Part shown: piece by piece, positions 1 to 12,049 of the stretch
Layout of the letters: the number at the start of each line of letters is the position of its first letter
How positions within the stretch are numbered: the first letter of the stretch is position 1
Origin: Portunus trituberculatus
Taxonomy: Eukaryota; Arthropoda; Malacostraca; Decapoda; Portunidae
Direction: 5' to 3'
DNA length: 64,000 nucleotides
NCBI RefSeq assembly: GCF_017591435.1
Contig: NC_059289.1
Coordinates: 8,284,337 to 8,348,336, forward strand
The notes under the pieces: model-generated
The model's database searches: none
What the model was told of the DNA's origin: nothing
The model's input: the letters and a program-made list of their open reading frames with translations, nothing else
Program-made: the position numbers and the translations under genes

Positions 1-106
1 AACAATGGCACAGTTTCAAGGCCGTACTTGGTGGGATTCGAACCTACGCGTGGACGTCTGCCCAATTCACGCTCACCACCTTATATCCACTACGCCGCCG
101 CCTCCC
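1..106 (-). repeat. tRNA-derived SINE, family 1 (copy 1, cut by window edge)
   Basis: On the minus strand this begins GGGAGGCGGCGGCGTAGTGG. It carries a box A-like segment and a perfect box B (GGTTCGAATCC), followed by a short non-tRNA tail. The same unit recurs at 9660-9758 with several substitutions, which identifies it as an interspersed repeat and not a single tRNA gene. The 3' part runs off the left edge. Confidence 0.7.
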
Positions 107-1157
107 TAAACGTGTTGACCGATATTCCCAAAAAGACACCAGTGGCATTACCTCGGACACCAAATTATTCACTGCATCGCCTGTCACGTACAAAAGAATA
201 CCTACGTGTTTTAATGAGAGGATTAAATGCCGGAGTGTGCATGAGATCACAACGACACTAAAGCATACAAGCAGGCACCTGTAATATGATGCAAGAAATG
301 ATAGTGTAAGGTGATCCTATCAAAAGGATGACACCAAAATGTTGCAAATGCCGTCACTGTTTCAAGTAGATTATTACATCGCGCCAAATAACGCTGTCAT
401 ATTAGGAAGCAAGTGCCCCTAAGGATAGTTAGATTTTCATGTTCTCATGCGTTCGTCACTTAATATCTACAGGAGACCTCCCGTCTCTCTTCAATACATT
501 TAAGTGCTTTAACTTCGTACGAGCCAAACAGGAACTTACAATGAATGTCTAATAGTAATACCATGCTATAAGTGAGCTGCCTAGTGCTTACATTAAAGTA
601 CAACAGAAATCAAACCCTTCTAGCATTTTTCCACTTCCATAAAACAAAATTTTGCTTTTGCTAACAATCTTGGGCTAATTTGAACGGAGAGAATCGTCTT
701 TAAGTGCAATGTGCAAAGAGAAAGTTACAAAACTCAAGTAATTTGCGTTATCCCAGCAATATCAAAATAGAACTTCATCTGGAGTCCGTCTTATTGTTAC
801 CCGAGAGACTTTTACTGTAGGTAGAGCCAGCTGATCTTGTTTCCTACGTGAATATTATCATACGGTAACTGTCCAAATTTACATTTAAATGACACGCCTA
901 CTTGTTTTTAATTTCGCACTCGCATCACCAGCACCTCGTATGAGTCTAATTAGCTAGATAACAGGTAAATTAGTACAATTTAGAATCCTTAGATGATAAC
1001 GTTCGATGTTCCATTCCTCTTTGGTGTAAACTGTGTCTAAAATTATTCTTACCACACTAGTGTTACACGCAGCATTTCAACAGGCTTCACCACATCACTC
1101 ACTCACTCGCTACTCGCCAGCGAACAGTGTTAATTTTGCTACTATCGCCCTTGGCGC
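107..1157. other. intergenic, downstream of the LicD-like gene
   Basis: No coding segment, RNA gene or repeat was recognised. It should contain the 3' UTR of the minus-strand gene ending at 1158, but no poly(A) signal could be assigned with confidence. Confidence 0.4.
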
Positions 1158-1880
1158 TCAGCAGTGGGGCTGCAGCGGCCGCCACCACGTTTCAGGGTAA
1201 TGGAACTTGAGTAAGTCTATATCTTCCCTTGGAGCGGGAAGGCTGAGGGGACCAAAGGGTCTGATGGGCAAGGGTGAGGCCGCTAGGTTGGGCGGGAAGC
1301 ACTGCAGGCTGGGGTGAGCATCACAATCTGGAGGTAGCAGCCTACGACGCCACCCAACACGTCGTAACATTTGCACCCTCTCGTCCTCCTCAAACAGTAC
1401 CACTCGCACAGTGGGCGCCTCGAAAATGCCCAAGGCGGATGAGGAATTCCTGATGGTGTACTGGCCCTCAGCCGAGCTGTACTCCAGCGCCAGGCCACGG
1501 CGTCGAAATGCCCGCAACAACTCTGCCTCTTCATGGCGGGACACCTTCTCGTTGAGGGCACACAGGTGGGCGTGCGGGTCCCAGGGAAGCGGTCCGGACT
1601 CATGCACCGCGCCCCAGAGCGAATCGAAACAGAGGAAGTGAGTAATGGAGAGGCGTGTGAGAAGCGCAGAAACAGCGGCCAGCAGCAAGTACAGTCCTCG
1701 CCGCTGCTCCTGCGTGACGGTGCATGGAGGCTGCTCCTTGACGCCCCGCTGCTGAGCCAGGTGCCGCAGGTATGTGGCAGCCAGTGCAGTGCCCACCATT
1801 GCCACCATCAACACTGCCAGCCCACGCTTCCTGCCCCACAGGCGACATCGCCGACGGAGGAGCCCCAATGTGAAGGCCAT
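1158..1880 (-). CDS. LicD/fukutin-like single-pass membrane protein
   Basis: This is an uninterrupted 240-residue ORF with no introns. An Arg-rich N-terminus is followed by a hydrophobic segment at about residues 21-38, giving a type II signal-anchor layout that suggests the Golgi or ER (inference). The LicD-like part shows LWGAV at 88-92 (family: LLGAV/R), PWDPHAHL at 99-106 aligned with the family PW-D-x-D-x-D motif, and a C-terminal FGPLSLPAP...LLKFHYPETWW block near 209-233. That block matches the usual 'g..v.vP....yL...YG.dW' ending. Fukutin, FKRP and bacterial LicD transfer phospho-sugars or phosphocholine to glycans. Here the two metal-binding Asp of DxD are His103 and His105, so activity is uncertain. 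It is shorter than fukutin/FKRP, which have extra stem regions. The ATG at 1880 is the only start placing the anchor at the N-terminus. The family call is from motif reading only. Confidence 0.6.
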   Translation of the reverse strand: MAFTLGLLRRRCRLWGRKRGLAVLMVAMVGTALAATYLRHLAQQRGVKEQPPCTVTQEQRRGLYLLLAAVSALLTRLSITHFLCFDSLWGAVHESGPLPWDPHAHLCALNEKVSRHEEAELLRAFRRRGLALEYSSAEGQYTIRNSSSALGIFEAPTVRVVLFEEDERVQMLRRVGWRRRLLPPDCDAHPSLQCFPPNLAASPLPIRPFGPLSLPAPREDIDLLKFHYPETWWRPLQPHC

Positions 1881-4800
1881 GGCACTGGCAACGTGATACT
1901 GCTTGTGATCCCGTCTGCCCTGTTGGAACTGCCACAGATATTACGCCCCCCAACCTGTACACTGCAACTACTATTGTTGCAGACTCATCAGCCGTTTTCC
2001 TTCTGGCCTTGTGACCGCAGAAAGCCACTGGCTTGGATTTCATGGATAACTAAGGCGTTCCTGAGTCCTACATCCACATTTCTTTCACGTGCACCGTTTT
2101 CACAGACACTGTTCATAATGACCGGGTATCGCCCTATACTTATCTTTCTCACCGCTTCGTGTTTCAGTCCTTTGCAGCGTGCATAAAAAAGAGAGAGATG
2201 TTAGTGTGTAAGTCCTGGCATTGTCTATCATTATTATTAAAGATCCATATTTCAATATTAAACTTCAGTGACGCTATAACACATATTAGCTTAATAACTC
2301 TATTTTTTACGCATACACTTACATGTCTAGACATATATGCACACATACTTAAGAAGTGGCAAGAAGTTTCCTTTCACAAGGGAAAATTGGACAAAAGGAC
2401 CTGTTATGTTCCCAGTAATAATGAGGTTAACATAGGCAGTATTGCATCTACAGGCAAGATGGGCACTACTGTTGCTCTAGGTTGCTTTGAAAGGCTGTCA
2501 TTTCATCCAAGGTCTGTAGGGTTACACTAAATTGAACACCAGTCCTACATACTTACAAGTGGGAGTCAAGGTCACTACTGGTCATTTCAGTAAGTGTTGT
2601 TTTTGTTGTGTTGATGGAGTAATGTGGATTGTGTGTACATGCCAGCACACATACATAAAGGTTCAGTTATTGAATCCATTGGTAAGGGTTCTACCTGAGT
2701 GGACTTGAGGTTGAGGCTCAATGTATTAATGTTATATATTATAGTACAGAGGGAGCTGCATCTTTCATTCCTGGGATGCCATGCACATATACAACATTGA
2801 GTCAGCAACTTCATGAGACACCTCATTCACTTCAATAAAGACCAGGAGAAAAAAAACTTCATAAGGAAGAAAAACAAAAATTTTAAAAATATAAATGGCA
2901 AGTATAATATATAACAAAAATGTATACTACAGATGCTGCAAACTACCACCTAAATTTGGACTCTTCACATTTGAACATTATCAAACAATTCTACCTTAAA
3001 CAAATGTACTGCCCAATTCATTCTTTCAAATTCAAATATGTAATATCTTCCACCTCCACCAAGAAATAGATATGAATGTTGTCAGGAAAAACCAGCTACA
3101 TTCTACTTAAATTCTTATCATGCACTCTATATTCTTTAAATAAATAAATAACAGGAACAAGGCAATGGGCAGACTCTTTAAAGATACAATGAACAAATAA
3201 CTGGCATACAAGATTTATAACAAAGGCACAACCATGGCTGAGAGAAGAGTAACGCCCCACACACACTCCCGCAGTATCAAGTGTTCCCCCTCTTGATTCC
3301 TCCTCATAACACCTGCTGCTGATGCATTGTTAGCACATCAACCTGAAGACTGATGGAAGGCTCAATACACAGGAAAGGAGTGTGGTGTGTTACTCAGCTT
3401 CAGCACATGACCATACACTACTGACTGGCAAGAACTCATGGTGAATGTCTGAAGTTACAAGTTCCTTTCTTTCCCACAAATCTAATACATGTACAGCCAA
3501 ACTTTACATCAAGCTACATGATATAAATATTTCTTAATGAGGAATGGATGGACAGCAAGGCACTGCACTAATTTTCATGGATGAGATCATACCAATGTCA
3601 ACCGTTTCCTTTGTCATAAGATTTAGTGCCATTCTTTGAGCCATATTCTGAAACATTTTGCTCTCACATTACATCTGTTTTCAAAGAACACAAAGATGAT
3701 GAGCCAGGTTCTCAAGAGTGTTTATTTTTTCCTGTTAATACCATAGAAATCTTGTTAATCTGTTGCTAGAACCATAAAGATGTCACTTAAAACTAAAGCT
3801 TTTTAAATGAAGCAGAGGTGTGGGAGACAAGTGTTGCAAAATATGGACCTTGGTGCCAATACAGTCCCTGCATACACGCATGCACACGCAAACATGTGCA
3901 TGCACAGGCATACACACACGTACAGGCACACAAACACATCTGGACAGCAGAGATATGAAGTTTGTTGCCCTATTCACTTTTCATGGTTACAGTTTGGTAG
4001 TACATTAGTTGTGCCTTGATTCTGGGAATGTATCAGACCAGTTCACCAACACACTATGAACACATACAACATCACATAAACTTGCAGATCATTCATCACC
4101 AGCATCACATTTAATTCATTGCTCAACATGTTGGTTACATGAAATATTTAACATTACTTGCACCCATTTAATTTTCATCCTGCATATGGACTTCTTACTT
4201 CCATTTCTCAAAATGATTTCGGAAACAGATCTTGAAAATTATCTTTGTTATCTGTTTCAATAAAGCTTTTGTACATCCAAACTAACCTACAGATTAGAGT
4301 TCATCACCACCATCAATCGCTACATATGAAAATCATAATTACATTAATTGCAATTCCTATTATGTGCTGTTTATGATAAAGATATAAGCTATAAAAGTCA
4401 TCACCAAAAAGGTTCACTTGTGGCAAGCACAGCGAATGTCGGAGACCATGTGCAGTCTTGGAAGCCAGCACTGGGTGAACACAGCTAACATACAAGCACA
4501 TACAGGGCCTTTCAATACAGTGATCATGGTGACAACTAGATGGCTCATAATGGAAGCACTATTTCATTCATGTGGGAACATTATAAATATGGCAATTATA
4601 ATAGTACTTTAAATTCAACATAAAAATCTAACACGTCAATTTGATTATGCAACTCAAACTGTTAACCAGACTCAGGCAAGCAGTCTTGAGTTTACAGCCT
4701 AACTAATTTCCAACAACATTATCAACAAATCACAACAGCTTTTTAAACTCGTCCCAAATCTTCGTATCAAGAGCCCACCCAGCATCTTGTCCATCCTATT

Positions 4801-7050
4801 CCTCCACACACCAGGCTAACATTAATTCCCAGGGGGGAGTTGCCAGCTCATGATACCATCATACACATTAACAACCACAACCACAACTGTATTCACAAGC
4901 ACTCTCTCATACATCAGTCTATGCCTCAACAACAAGCAGTCCTTGCCATCACAATGCACAAGGTTCAGCTGTACTACACATGGGGAAGGAAGTGACAGAT
5001 GAGATAGTTTATTCCTCCTCCAGTGACAGACTCATCATCTGAACTTGCCCACCTGATCAAGCCAGATCCAAGCTAAGCTCACTTCAAGCTTTACATCACT
5101 TACCCAAGGCTCTCTTCTCACTGTCCATCCATCCCATTCATGATCTCCCCTTAGCCTTACAACCATCACATTAAAATTATCTCCTTTAATGCCACTCATC
5201 TGTAAATCTTTAACCTTTGACCTAATCCCTTAAGTACCTCAGGATATGTACCTTAGTTCTAGATATCACAACAAACAACTCACAACTTACACCCTTCTTT
5301 GTGATAAATGGAAACTTCTAACAAACTTCCCTCAAGCCACTAGCTAACTAATGTCTTTAAACACAAGCCTGAATACAACATCTACAAGGCAGCAGCTTTC
5401 ACTGTTCCATTCCTTGTCCTGGCAAGAAGTGTACTACTTAGTATCATCACCTTTGAACCAAACTATCTTTCATTACCTGAGATTTTTAAGTGTCTCTACT
5501 ACAATAGCCAAAGTAAGTCTTCAACATATTTTGTGCAATGTGGAAAAAAAGTGAGAAAAAAAATACACGTGCTGAGTCGATACACCATTACGTATAAGCC
5601 TGTAAAATTCAATTAACTACAAAATGACAGCACCAAACCTATTGATGACTCTCTGGCACCCTGTAAGGTATAAGTTGGATTATATCAGTAGGATTTTAGC
5701 CAATCAAGATAGAATGTGATGTCAATGAAAGATATCAACTACCAAGCAAATCTAAAAGAGCCGAGAAATGGAAGTGAAAAAGGGAAAGAAGTGATGAGGA
5801 ATTATGACAAGCCAGAAGCAATAGACTAAACCAGCTGAGGTAGTCCAGAAACTTGCAATAGAATCAACATACTATTATGTAAATGTAAATATATTACCTA
5901 ACTCTACTGGTGTTTTCCACTAACGAGATGTTTTCCACATGGTTCATACAACTAACAAGATATGTATAAACAACTTATCAACCATTAATGATCACCATAA
6001 CATTTAAACTTACACTACATACTATCTCTATATCAGGCTGGAATATATAAATCTATATGTAATCAATATATATTATACTCTTTGTTTTAGCATTTGTACT
6101 AGTCTAAGGCTTTATATTATGTCTATTTGCAGTTTTGAGGAATGTAGCTAACTGTACATAGTGTGCATTGACAAGTAACTGGACAGTGTGGACGGAAGTA
6201 CAGCAGAGAGTCAGCAGGGCTAAGCCTCTGTGTGCCTTGTACTGAATGGTTACCTTCAAGCATGAGGGAGCTTCCTAATCTTTTAACAAAACATTCCAAA
6301 CTGAAGAAGTCTAGGAAGAAAGTGTGCAGGTGAACAGAAAACACTTCCTTCACAGTGAGGGAGGCTCACTATGCCCTATCACACAGTATCTCTAAGGGTG
6401 TACAGTCAGGCAGCTCACCAGATACGGGAAGTGGAATGGTAAGACGGTACAGTGACAACCAGTGATGGTAGTAAACATTACCACCTCAGTATCTATCCTC
6501 ACTATTATGTGCTGTATTTACTGGCTGATGAACAGCATATTTATGAGTCACCTCACTGCTGCCAAAGCACAGCACAGTCAGCAGGCTGGTGCAATGCAGA
6601 TCACTACCATGCATTGCTAATGAAACATGACCAAGACCAAGAGGACCAAAATCAAATCACAGAGAGAAGACATTCCATGCACATATGAATAACTAAGACT
6701 GAATCTATCAATATAAATAAAACAGCAGGATTCTTTAAAATGTACACAAGCATCATACTTAAAATGGCTCCTGATAATATCAATAAGTAATAAATACTAT
6801 AATGATAAATAACAGGACAAAACATGAACATTGTAACGAAACAAATGGATTGTTACAAAAGAACAGATAAAGCAACACACTTTTGAACATAAACATACTT
6901 GCAAATGTCATTTCTACCAAAATTCAATGGCAACCTGCTACAGCAACACAAAACTGAACGTGTAGAAGAAAAAAATAAGTAGCTACTAAATACAGTGGAA
7001 GCACAAGCATAGTAAAGAGGCAGCCTGTGCAATGCTCTGGCCTGCTGCTC
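1881..7050. other. intergenic, AT-rich, between the LicD-like gene and trehalase
   Basis: About 5 kb without a recognisable gene. The short ORFs show no domain and no conserved pattern. It must include the trehalase 3' UTR and the promoter of the LicD-like gene. An interspersed repeat shared with annexin intron 3 lies at about 3592-3800. A short degenerate (CA)n region is at 3880-3935. Confidence 0.5.
3592..3800 (+). repeat. interspersed repeat R1, copy 1
   Basis: This holds the block 'gttctcaagagtgttt...ccatagaaatcttgttaatctg...ctagaaccat'. A diverged version occurs on the plus strand at about 19340-19500, and reverse-complement units are arranged in tandem at 25331-25960. No coding potential was seen, so its class is unknown. 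Confidence 0.55.
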
Positions 7051-8949
7051 TTAGGAGGGACTCTCAATATCCCGTAAAAGCTTTCCACAGGTGTGCACCC
7101 GACGAACATAGCTCATGACAGATACAGCACACACTACCATCAGCAGGAGTCCCAGAGAGAGTGGAACAGGGTCGTACACATCCCGCGTCCTGATCTGGTG
7201 GCCGTACATGCTCAGGAACTTAAGGATCACGGCATTGGTCCATCCGAAGCCCTCCTGTGTCTTGTACTCTCCGGCATGAGATGCACCTCCTTCAACATCC
7301 ACCACATTGTACTTCTCCAGTATGGCGTGGGGCGTCAAGTTATGATACGATTGGTAAACGTTGAGCACCCACTGTTTAGCAATAGCCAGGGCCAGGTCAG
7401 TTGCCTCTGTGTTATATTTCCCAGCCTTCTCCAGTCCCAGCACCACCATATACTGCAGCGGTGCCCAGCCCAGTGGCAGGTCCCACTGCTGCCCAGTACT
7501 TATCAGGGAGGTTGGGATGCCGCCAGGATATGCGGTGATGTTGTGCCGCTCAAGGTATGCAATGGCCTGCTCAATGACAAACTCAGGCGACCTCTCCTTG
7601 CCATAAGACTCGGTCCACAGAGGCATGAGGTTGGACGGATAGAACCCTGGGATGAGTTCACCGGCCTCCAGGTTGAAGTCCAGCCAAATCCCGTCACGGT
7701 CACTCCAGAACACACGGCTCATAGTAATGTTGCTCTCATCGGCGTGTTTGCGATACATGTCGCGCTGCACTTCATTGCCGAGCACCTCGTGAAACTCAGA
7801 GAGTAGCCGTGCATTGAGGCCCATGAGGCTGTTGAGGCATACTGGAGCAATTATCATTGGGTTGATATCTTGGAGGTTTTTGCTACGTTTCCCATTGGCC
7901 AGGAACCAACGGGAGGAAAAGTCCCACCCACTCTCAGCTGCTGATTTCAGGCCAGAGTATATTCTGAGCTTCTCTTTGTCAGAAGTGCCCTTGGCGAGTT
8001 CTTCATCTTCGACGTATGACTCTGGCCGGGCAAAGGTGGTGTTGACACGGTACTGGTAGAGTCTATAAGCTCGGTCATCCATTGTGACTGTAACAGAGCG
8101 ATTCTCCTGCCAGAAGCTGTATTCCTTTTCCAGTATACCAAGTGATTCCTTCAAGAATTTTATGTCTCTGGTTCTCTTCCAGTACAGGTCCATCATAGGA
8201 ATCAAAAAAGGAGGCTGCGACCTCCCAAGGTAGTACTTTCTCGTGCCATTAGGCACATAACCATACTTGCTAACCAGGTACAGGAAGTTCTCAATCATTC
8301 CTTTGGCTGTTTCTACCATCTCTGACAGCAGCAACCCCTCCACAATCCAGTAGGAATCCCAGTAGTATAGTTCAGTAAATCTTCCGCCTGGGACAACAAA
8401 GGGCTTGGGCACATAAATCTGTGAGTACTGGCTGGCATTATCCCTCACATCAGTGGACACCTTGCGGCCCAAAGACTTCCAGATTCCATTCACGCTTTGG
8501 GCCCACTTTCTCAGGGACTGGTCATAAATAGTGTGGATGAAGCTTGGCTCTGACTTCCAGTCACTTGGGGTCCACGCCTCAAATTCCGAATCTATGGGAT
8601 CAAAATTTTCAGCGAGAAACTTTTCTACATCTTCCTTCTTTGGATCATTACTGGTCCTCTTCAGAAGTGCAAAAAATCGGCTCTCAACCTCTTCTGGTGA
8701 TCCCTTAAGCTTCAGATCAACAAAGACCTTACTATCGTTAAGAACTCTTGCCCGCTGCACATAATGAAGGATCTTAGTATTACAGAATATCTCACAGTTT
8801 TCCACAGCCGTGCCTCCCACACTTACAACATTGAGGTCAGGGCTGGCCAAATGCCCAGTCCCTCCAAAGCAGCCAGCTCCCATCATCAAGAACCACCACA
8901 GAAACACTCTAGCATGGTAGTACTTCATCCTTGGACTGCAGTTCTTCAT
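7051..8949 (-). CDS. trehalase (alpha,alpha-trehalase, GH37), membrane-anchored type
   Basis: Trehalase hydrolyses trehalose, the arthropod blood sugar, to two glucoses. The 632-residue ORF is complete. It has an N-terminal hydrophobic signal segment (about 14-30); family signature 1, PGGRFTELYYWDSY, at 187-200; ESGWD at 339-343, whose Asp343 is the catalytic acid by homology; signature 2, QWDLPLGWAPLQ, at 488-499; and Glu561 in AGEYKTQEGFGW, the likely catalytic base. A C-terminal hydrophobic helix (about 596-614) followed by a basic tail indicates a Tre-2-like membrane-bound form facing the outside. All key residues are intact. A second Met at residue 8 could also start it, with the signal segment retained either way. 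The whole coding region is one exon. A good acceptor (ttttcttgcag, minus) lies 17 bases upstream of the ATG, so a 5' UTR intron is likely. Confidence 0.95.
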   Translation of the reverse strand: MKNCSPRMKYYHARVFLWWFLMMGAGCFGGTGHLASPDLNVVSVGGTAVENCEIFCNTKILHYVQRARVLNDSKVFVDLKLKGSPEEVESRFFALLKRTSNDPKKEDVEKFLAENFDPIDSEFEAWTPSDWKSEPSFIHTIYDQSLRKWAQSVNGIWKSLGRKVSTDVRDNASQYSQIYVPKPFVVPGGRFTELYYWDSYWIVEGLLLSEMVETAKGMIENFLYLVSKYGYVPNGTRKYYLGRSQPPFLIPMMDLYWKRTRDIKFLKESLGILEKEYSFWQENRSVTVTMDDRAYRLYQYRVNTTFARPESYVEDEELAKGTSDKEKLRIYSGLKSAAESGWDFSSRWFLANGKRSKNLQDINPMIIAPVCLNSLMGLNARLLSEFHEVLGNEVQRDMYRKHADESNITMSRVFWSDRDGIWLDFNLEAGELIPGFYPSNLMPLWTESYGKERSPEFVIEQAIAYLERHNITAYPGGIPTSLISTGQQWDLPLGWAPLQYMVVLGLEKAGKYNTEATDLALAIAKQWVLNVYQSYHNLTPHAILEKYNVVDVEGGASHAGEYKTQEGFGWTNAVILKFLSMYGHQIRTRDVYDPVPLSLGLLLMVVCAVSVMSYVRRVHTCGKLLRDIESPS

Positions 8950-10700
8950 CCATCTCTTTCAATCCTGCAAGAAAATCATATCACTACATAACTTGTCTAA
9001 CACCACCTATCTTCTCTCACTTTCTAACTAGCTTTCCAAACACTATCTCATATTTCATATCTCCAATGGAGGGAGAGAGAGGCAGCCAATCAGAACAGTG
9101 ACACATAACACTGACCACAATAACTGCACAACACAGATTAGCTATTCATGATATTTAAGACTAATGAGGAGGAGGCACTGGCCTTGTTGGTTACAACCAC
9201 CCTTTATGGCTATTGAAGACCTAAACAAGCACTCTTATGTCTTTCTTCAAGATATAACTTCCCTGTACAACCCTTCCAGTCCAAACCACTCAGACTAAAC
9301 ACCTGCTGCCTCAATTCCTTTATAACTCAATGAGTATTTAAAAAACCATCATATATTTTGATAGTTTGGTAATTTAACTAGATTTTTACTTCTACCCCAG
9401 TGCTAGGAGGATTTATCCATTAGGTCAGGTTAAACCAAATTAAGTTAGTGAAAGTATGGCCTATAGCACCTGTAGGTATATTTGAAGAATATGTATAGGA
9501 AGTGGTGTTCAGCTTCCACCCACTAGTGGCACAGGCAATTTTACTTATAGTGGTACCTATATTAGGGCCCATATCAGCACCCAAGTGCATCTTCGGTGTA
9601 ACCACCTAGAACCTGGGTATCAAGATGATATGTAGGTAACTTTAAACCACTCAACAAATAGCACAGTTTCAAGGCGGTATGTGGTGGAATTCAAACCTAC
9701 ATGTGGACGTCTGCCCAATCCCACACTCACCACCTTATCCATTGCGCCACCGCCTCCCTTGTGAAGTGAAGGGGACATGGCCCTCCCATTAGGTTATGCA
9801 AGCAATACTTTAGTAAAGGTAGCGTTCTTCTCTGTGGTCCATGGTTATGTTAAGCTAGGGAGGTCAAAGATGGAAGTACTCCCATTAAGTTAGCTTAGGT
9901 TTGGGAGAATATCTTGTCATATTTTCTCCCCCAGCAACAAACTTACTCGAAAAGAATGTTTTCACATACTCAAAGGCCAAATTTCAATCATTTTTGCATT
10001 CTCCACCCAAAACCCCACTCTACCATGGTCTCCAAGTTTGTTGGTGCTGGAAAGGGTCGATAAAAGAATATCTAAAAACACACACATATATTTATATAAA
10101 TAAGAGATGGTATCAGTGGGATTTAAGTAACCGATGTAATCATCAAGAAGGTAGGGACACTGTCACCGATCCGTAACACGCAATAAACAAAGACAATACT
10201 ACTCTAAGCAAACAAGAGTTATCTCAAACAAGACCACTATACCTTATACCTATCTAATCTAAAGGTGCCGTAATAAGCTTGATATCAAAATCACCTCTAG
10301 TTATCACTTACTCAAAGCTTTATCGACAAAATCAACTGAATTTGATAAGAAACATACACGACTTCATTGACCATTATACAGCTTACATACCTATCCTCAC
10401 TACTTATGCTTTCCGCCAACATGATAATCAATTCATTTGTGTCGAAAGAATAATTACTCATGCATTACCTTAGGATGTAGCTCTCTTCTGAGACACCTGG
10501 CTGCGGTGGAGGTGGAGGAGGCGGTGGCGGCGGTAGTGCTGGGGATGGCCCAGGGTGGCCGTTCACTCATCAGCTGTGCCGACCATCTCACCTGCCTCAC
10601 TGCCTCGCTGGATGGCTGGCGGGGAACAACACTCTTCTTCTTCTTGTGACCAGTGTAACTTCCTCATGCTTTTTATGACGTCCATTTCTTGAACTGATCC
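8950..10700 (-). promoter_or_regulatory. trehalase 5' region with candidate non-coding first exon
   Basis: On the minus strand the acceptor tgcag at 8967-8971 opens the exon that carries the trehalase ATG. A matching donor, CTAAG|gtaatg, lies at 10469/10468, at the edge of a GC-rich block (about 10480-10640) in otherwise AT-rich DNA. This suggests a 5' UTR exon and CpG-rich promoter with an intron of about 1.5 kb that contains a SINE copy. The pairing is inference from splice consensus only. Confidence 0.35.
9660..9758 (-). repeat. tRNA-derived SINE, family 1 (copy 2)
   Basis: Minus-strand homologue of 1-106, sharing GGGAGGCGG, GATAAGGTGGTGAG, TTGGGCAGACGTCCAC and the end CTTGAAACTGTGC. Box B is mutated (GGTTTGAATTCC), so it is an old copy. 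It lies in the presumed 5' UTR intron of trehalase. Confidence 0.75.
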
Positions 10701-10789
10701 TTTTTCATTATAAATGTGCTTCCTCAATCATTTTTCCCCAACTCTGTGTTAAAAGCTTTTACTATATTTCGGACTTATATTTTGATCAT

Positions 10790-10893
10790 TTAATCTTTGT
10801 CTTGCCCAGAGGGTGGGTGGCAAGGTCCATCCTCCTCCTTTGTTGTATCTATTTATTGATTCAACAATAAATGTATCAATCAATCAATAATTT
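10790..10893 (+). repeat. 3' end of a LINE-like element, copy 1
   Basis: The sequence ggtgggtggcaagg...tcctttgttgta...caacaataaa...tatcaatcaatcaataa resembles the end of the insertion at 25545-25784. It has a TTGTTG/CAACAA stem and a (TCAA)n-like tail. This is the usual look of a non-LTR retrotransposon 3' terminus, but the body of the element is not recognised. Confidence 0.45.
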
Positions 10894-11278
10894 TATTCAC
10901 CTTTATCCCCATGGGCCGTATAGTCCTAGTATTGTGCTGATCTTACTTTTTTTTTTTCTAACATCCTATGCTATCCTTCTCTCCAATGATGGCCATTTCT
11001 GCTGATACCGTTACAAGCTGGTTACTCTGCTTGTATCAGTTACACTTCCACAATAAAAGACGTTCAATGGTCCCCCTTCAAATGGTCTGTCCATGTACAA
11101 TTGTTTTGGCTTGGCTCAACGCGGCTCATCATATTGATTGGTTTACATGGAATGAGACCTTCAAATTCCTACGAGGCTGTTTAACTTATACGTTCCCTAA
11201 CCATCCCCACTTTCATCTTGTTTCAATATTTCTCATACCCCTCCTTGAACTGACCCCGTTACCTCCATCCATCCGGCC

Positions 11279-11298
11279 CAAACACACACACACACATC

Positions 11299-11355
<57 letters not shown>

Positions 11356-11396
11356 CAGGCGACCGAGGTGAATTACACACACACACACACACACAC
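11279..11396. repeat. compound microsatellite (CA)n(TC)n(CA)n
   Basis: Runs of CA, then about 18 TC units, then two further CA runs separated by short unique sequence. Confidence 0.9.
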
Positions 11397-11811
11397 AAAC
11401 GTAGGGGAACACATATTATGTAGGTAATGTACATACATTCTCGCGTCATTTGCTTATCCTGAGATATGATAATTATTACATTTACACTAGTGAGTAGTAC
11501 TGCTACGATAGTCAATGAAAACTAACATTCCTCTCACTCGATCATGTGACTGTTCTAATCTTGCATCTTAAGCAATAAGATTGATATATAAATAAATAAA
11601 CAGTTGTAATGCGTATGGTAGATATTTAAAAATGTCTCCATAATATCTTACAGGTTTTTCAACTACCTGCTGATAAATTAATATGAGTCTTATAAAACCA
11701 AACAAGTGATTTCCAGTGTCATAACAATTCAAGACATTTATCACGCTGCACACACTCAACTATTATCATATCATGACGACAGTCAGGTCGCATACAGTCT
11801 TTCATTTAAAA

Positions 11812-11863
<52 letters not shown>

Positions 11864-12018
11864 AAGCTAATTTACCCTTTCTTAGCACACACAGATGGTT
11901 TGCATGGAGACGCAGAGAAACTAGGGATAAAATTCTTAAAATGAAGGTTAGCAACGAAAGTGTTAATATTACTGCTAAATTACTTCTTTCTCCTAATTAG
12001 TCAATTTTGTTTATATGG

Positions 12019-12049
<31 letters not shown>

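Noticed and set aside
1533..2186. A 217-codon plus-strand ORF overlapping the LicD-like gene
   Set aside because: It has no recognisable domain and lies antisense to a frame with a membrane anchor and LicD motifs.
7093..7806. A 237-codon plus-strand ORF
   Set aside because: It is the antisense shadow of trehalase, whose catalytic motifs are all on the minus strand.
10437..10649. A coding exon in the GC-rich block upstream of trehalase
   Set aside because: No homology or conserved frame. It is better explained as a promoter or 5' UTR.
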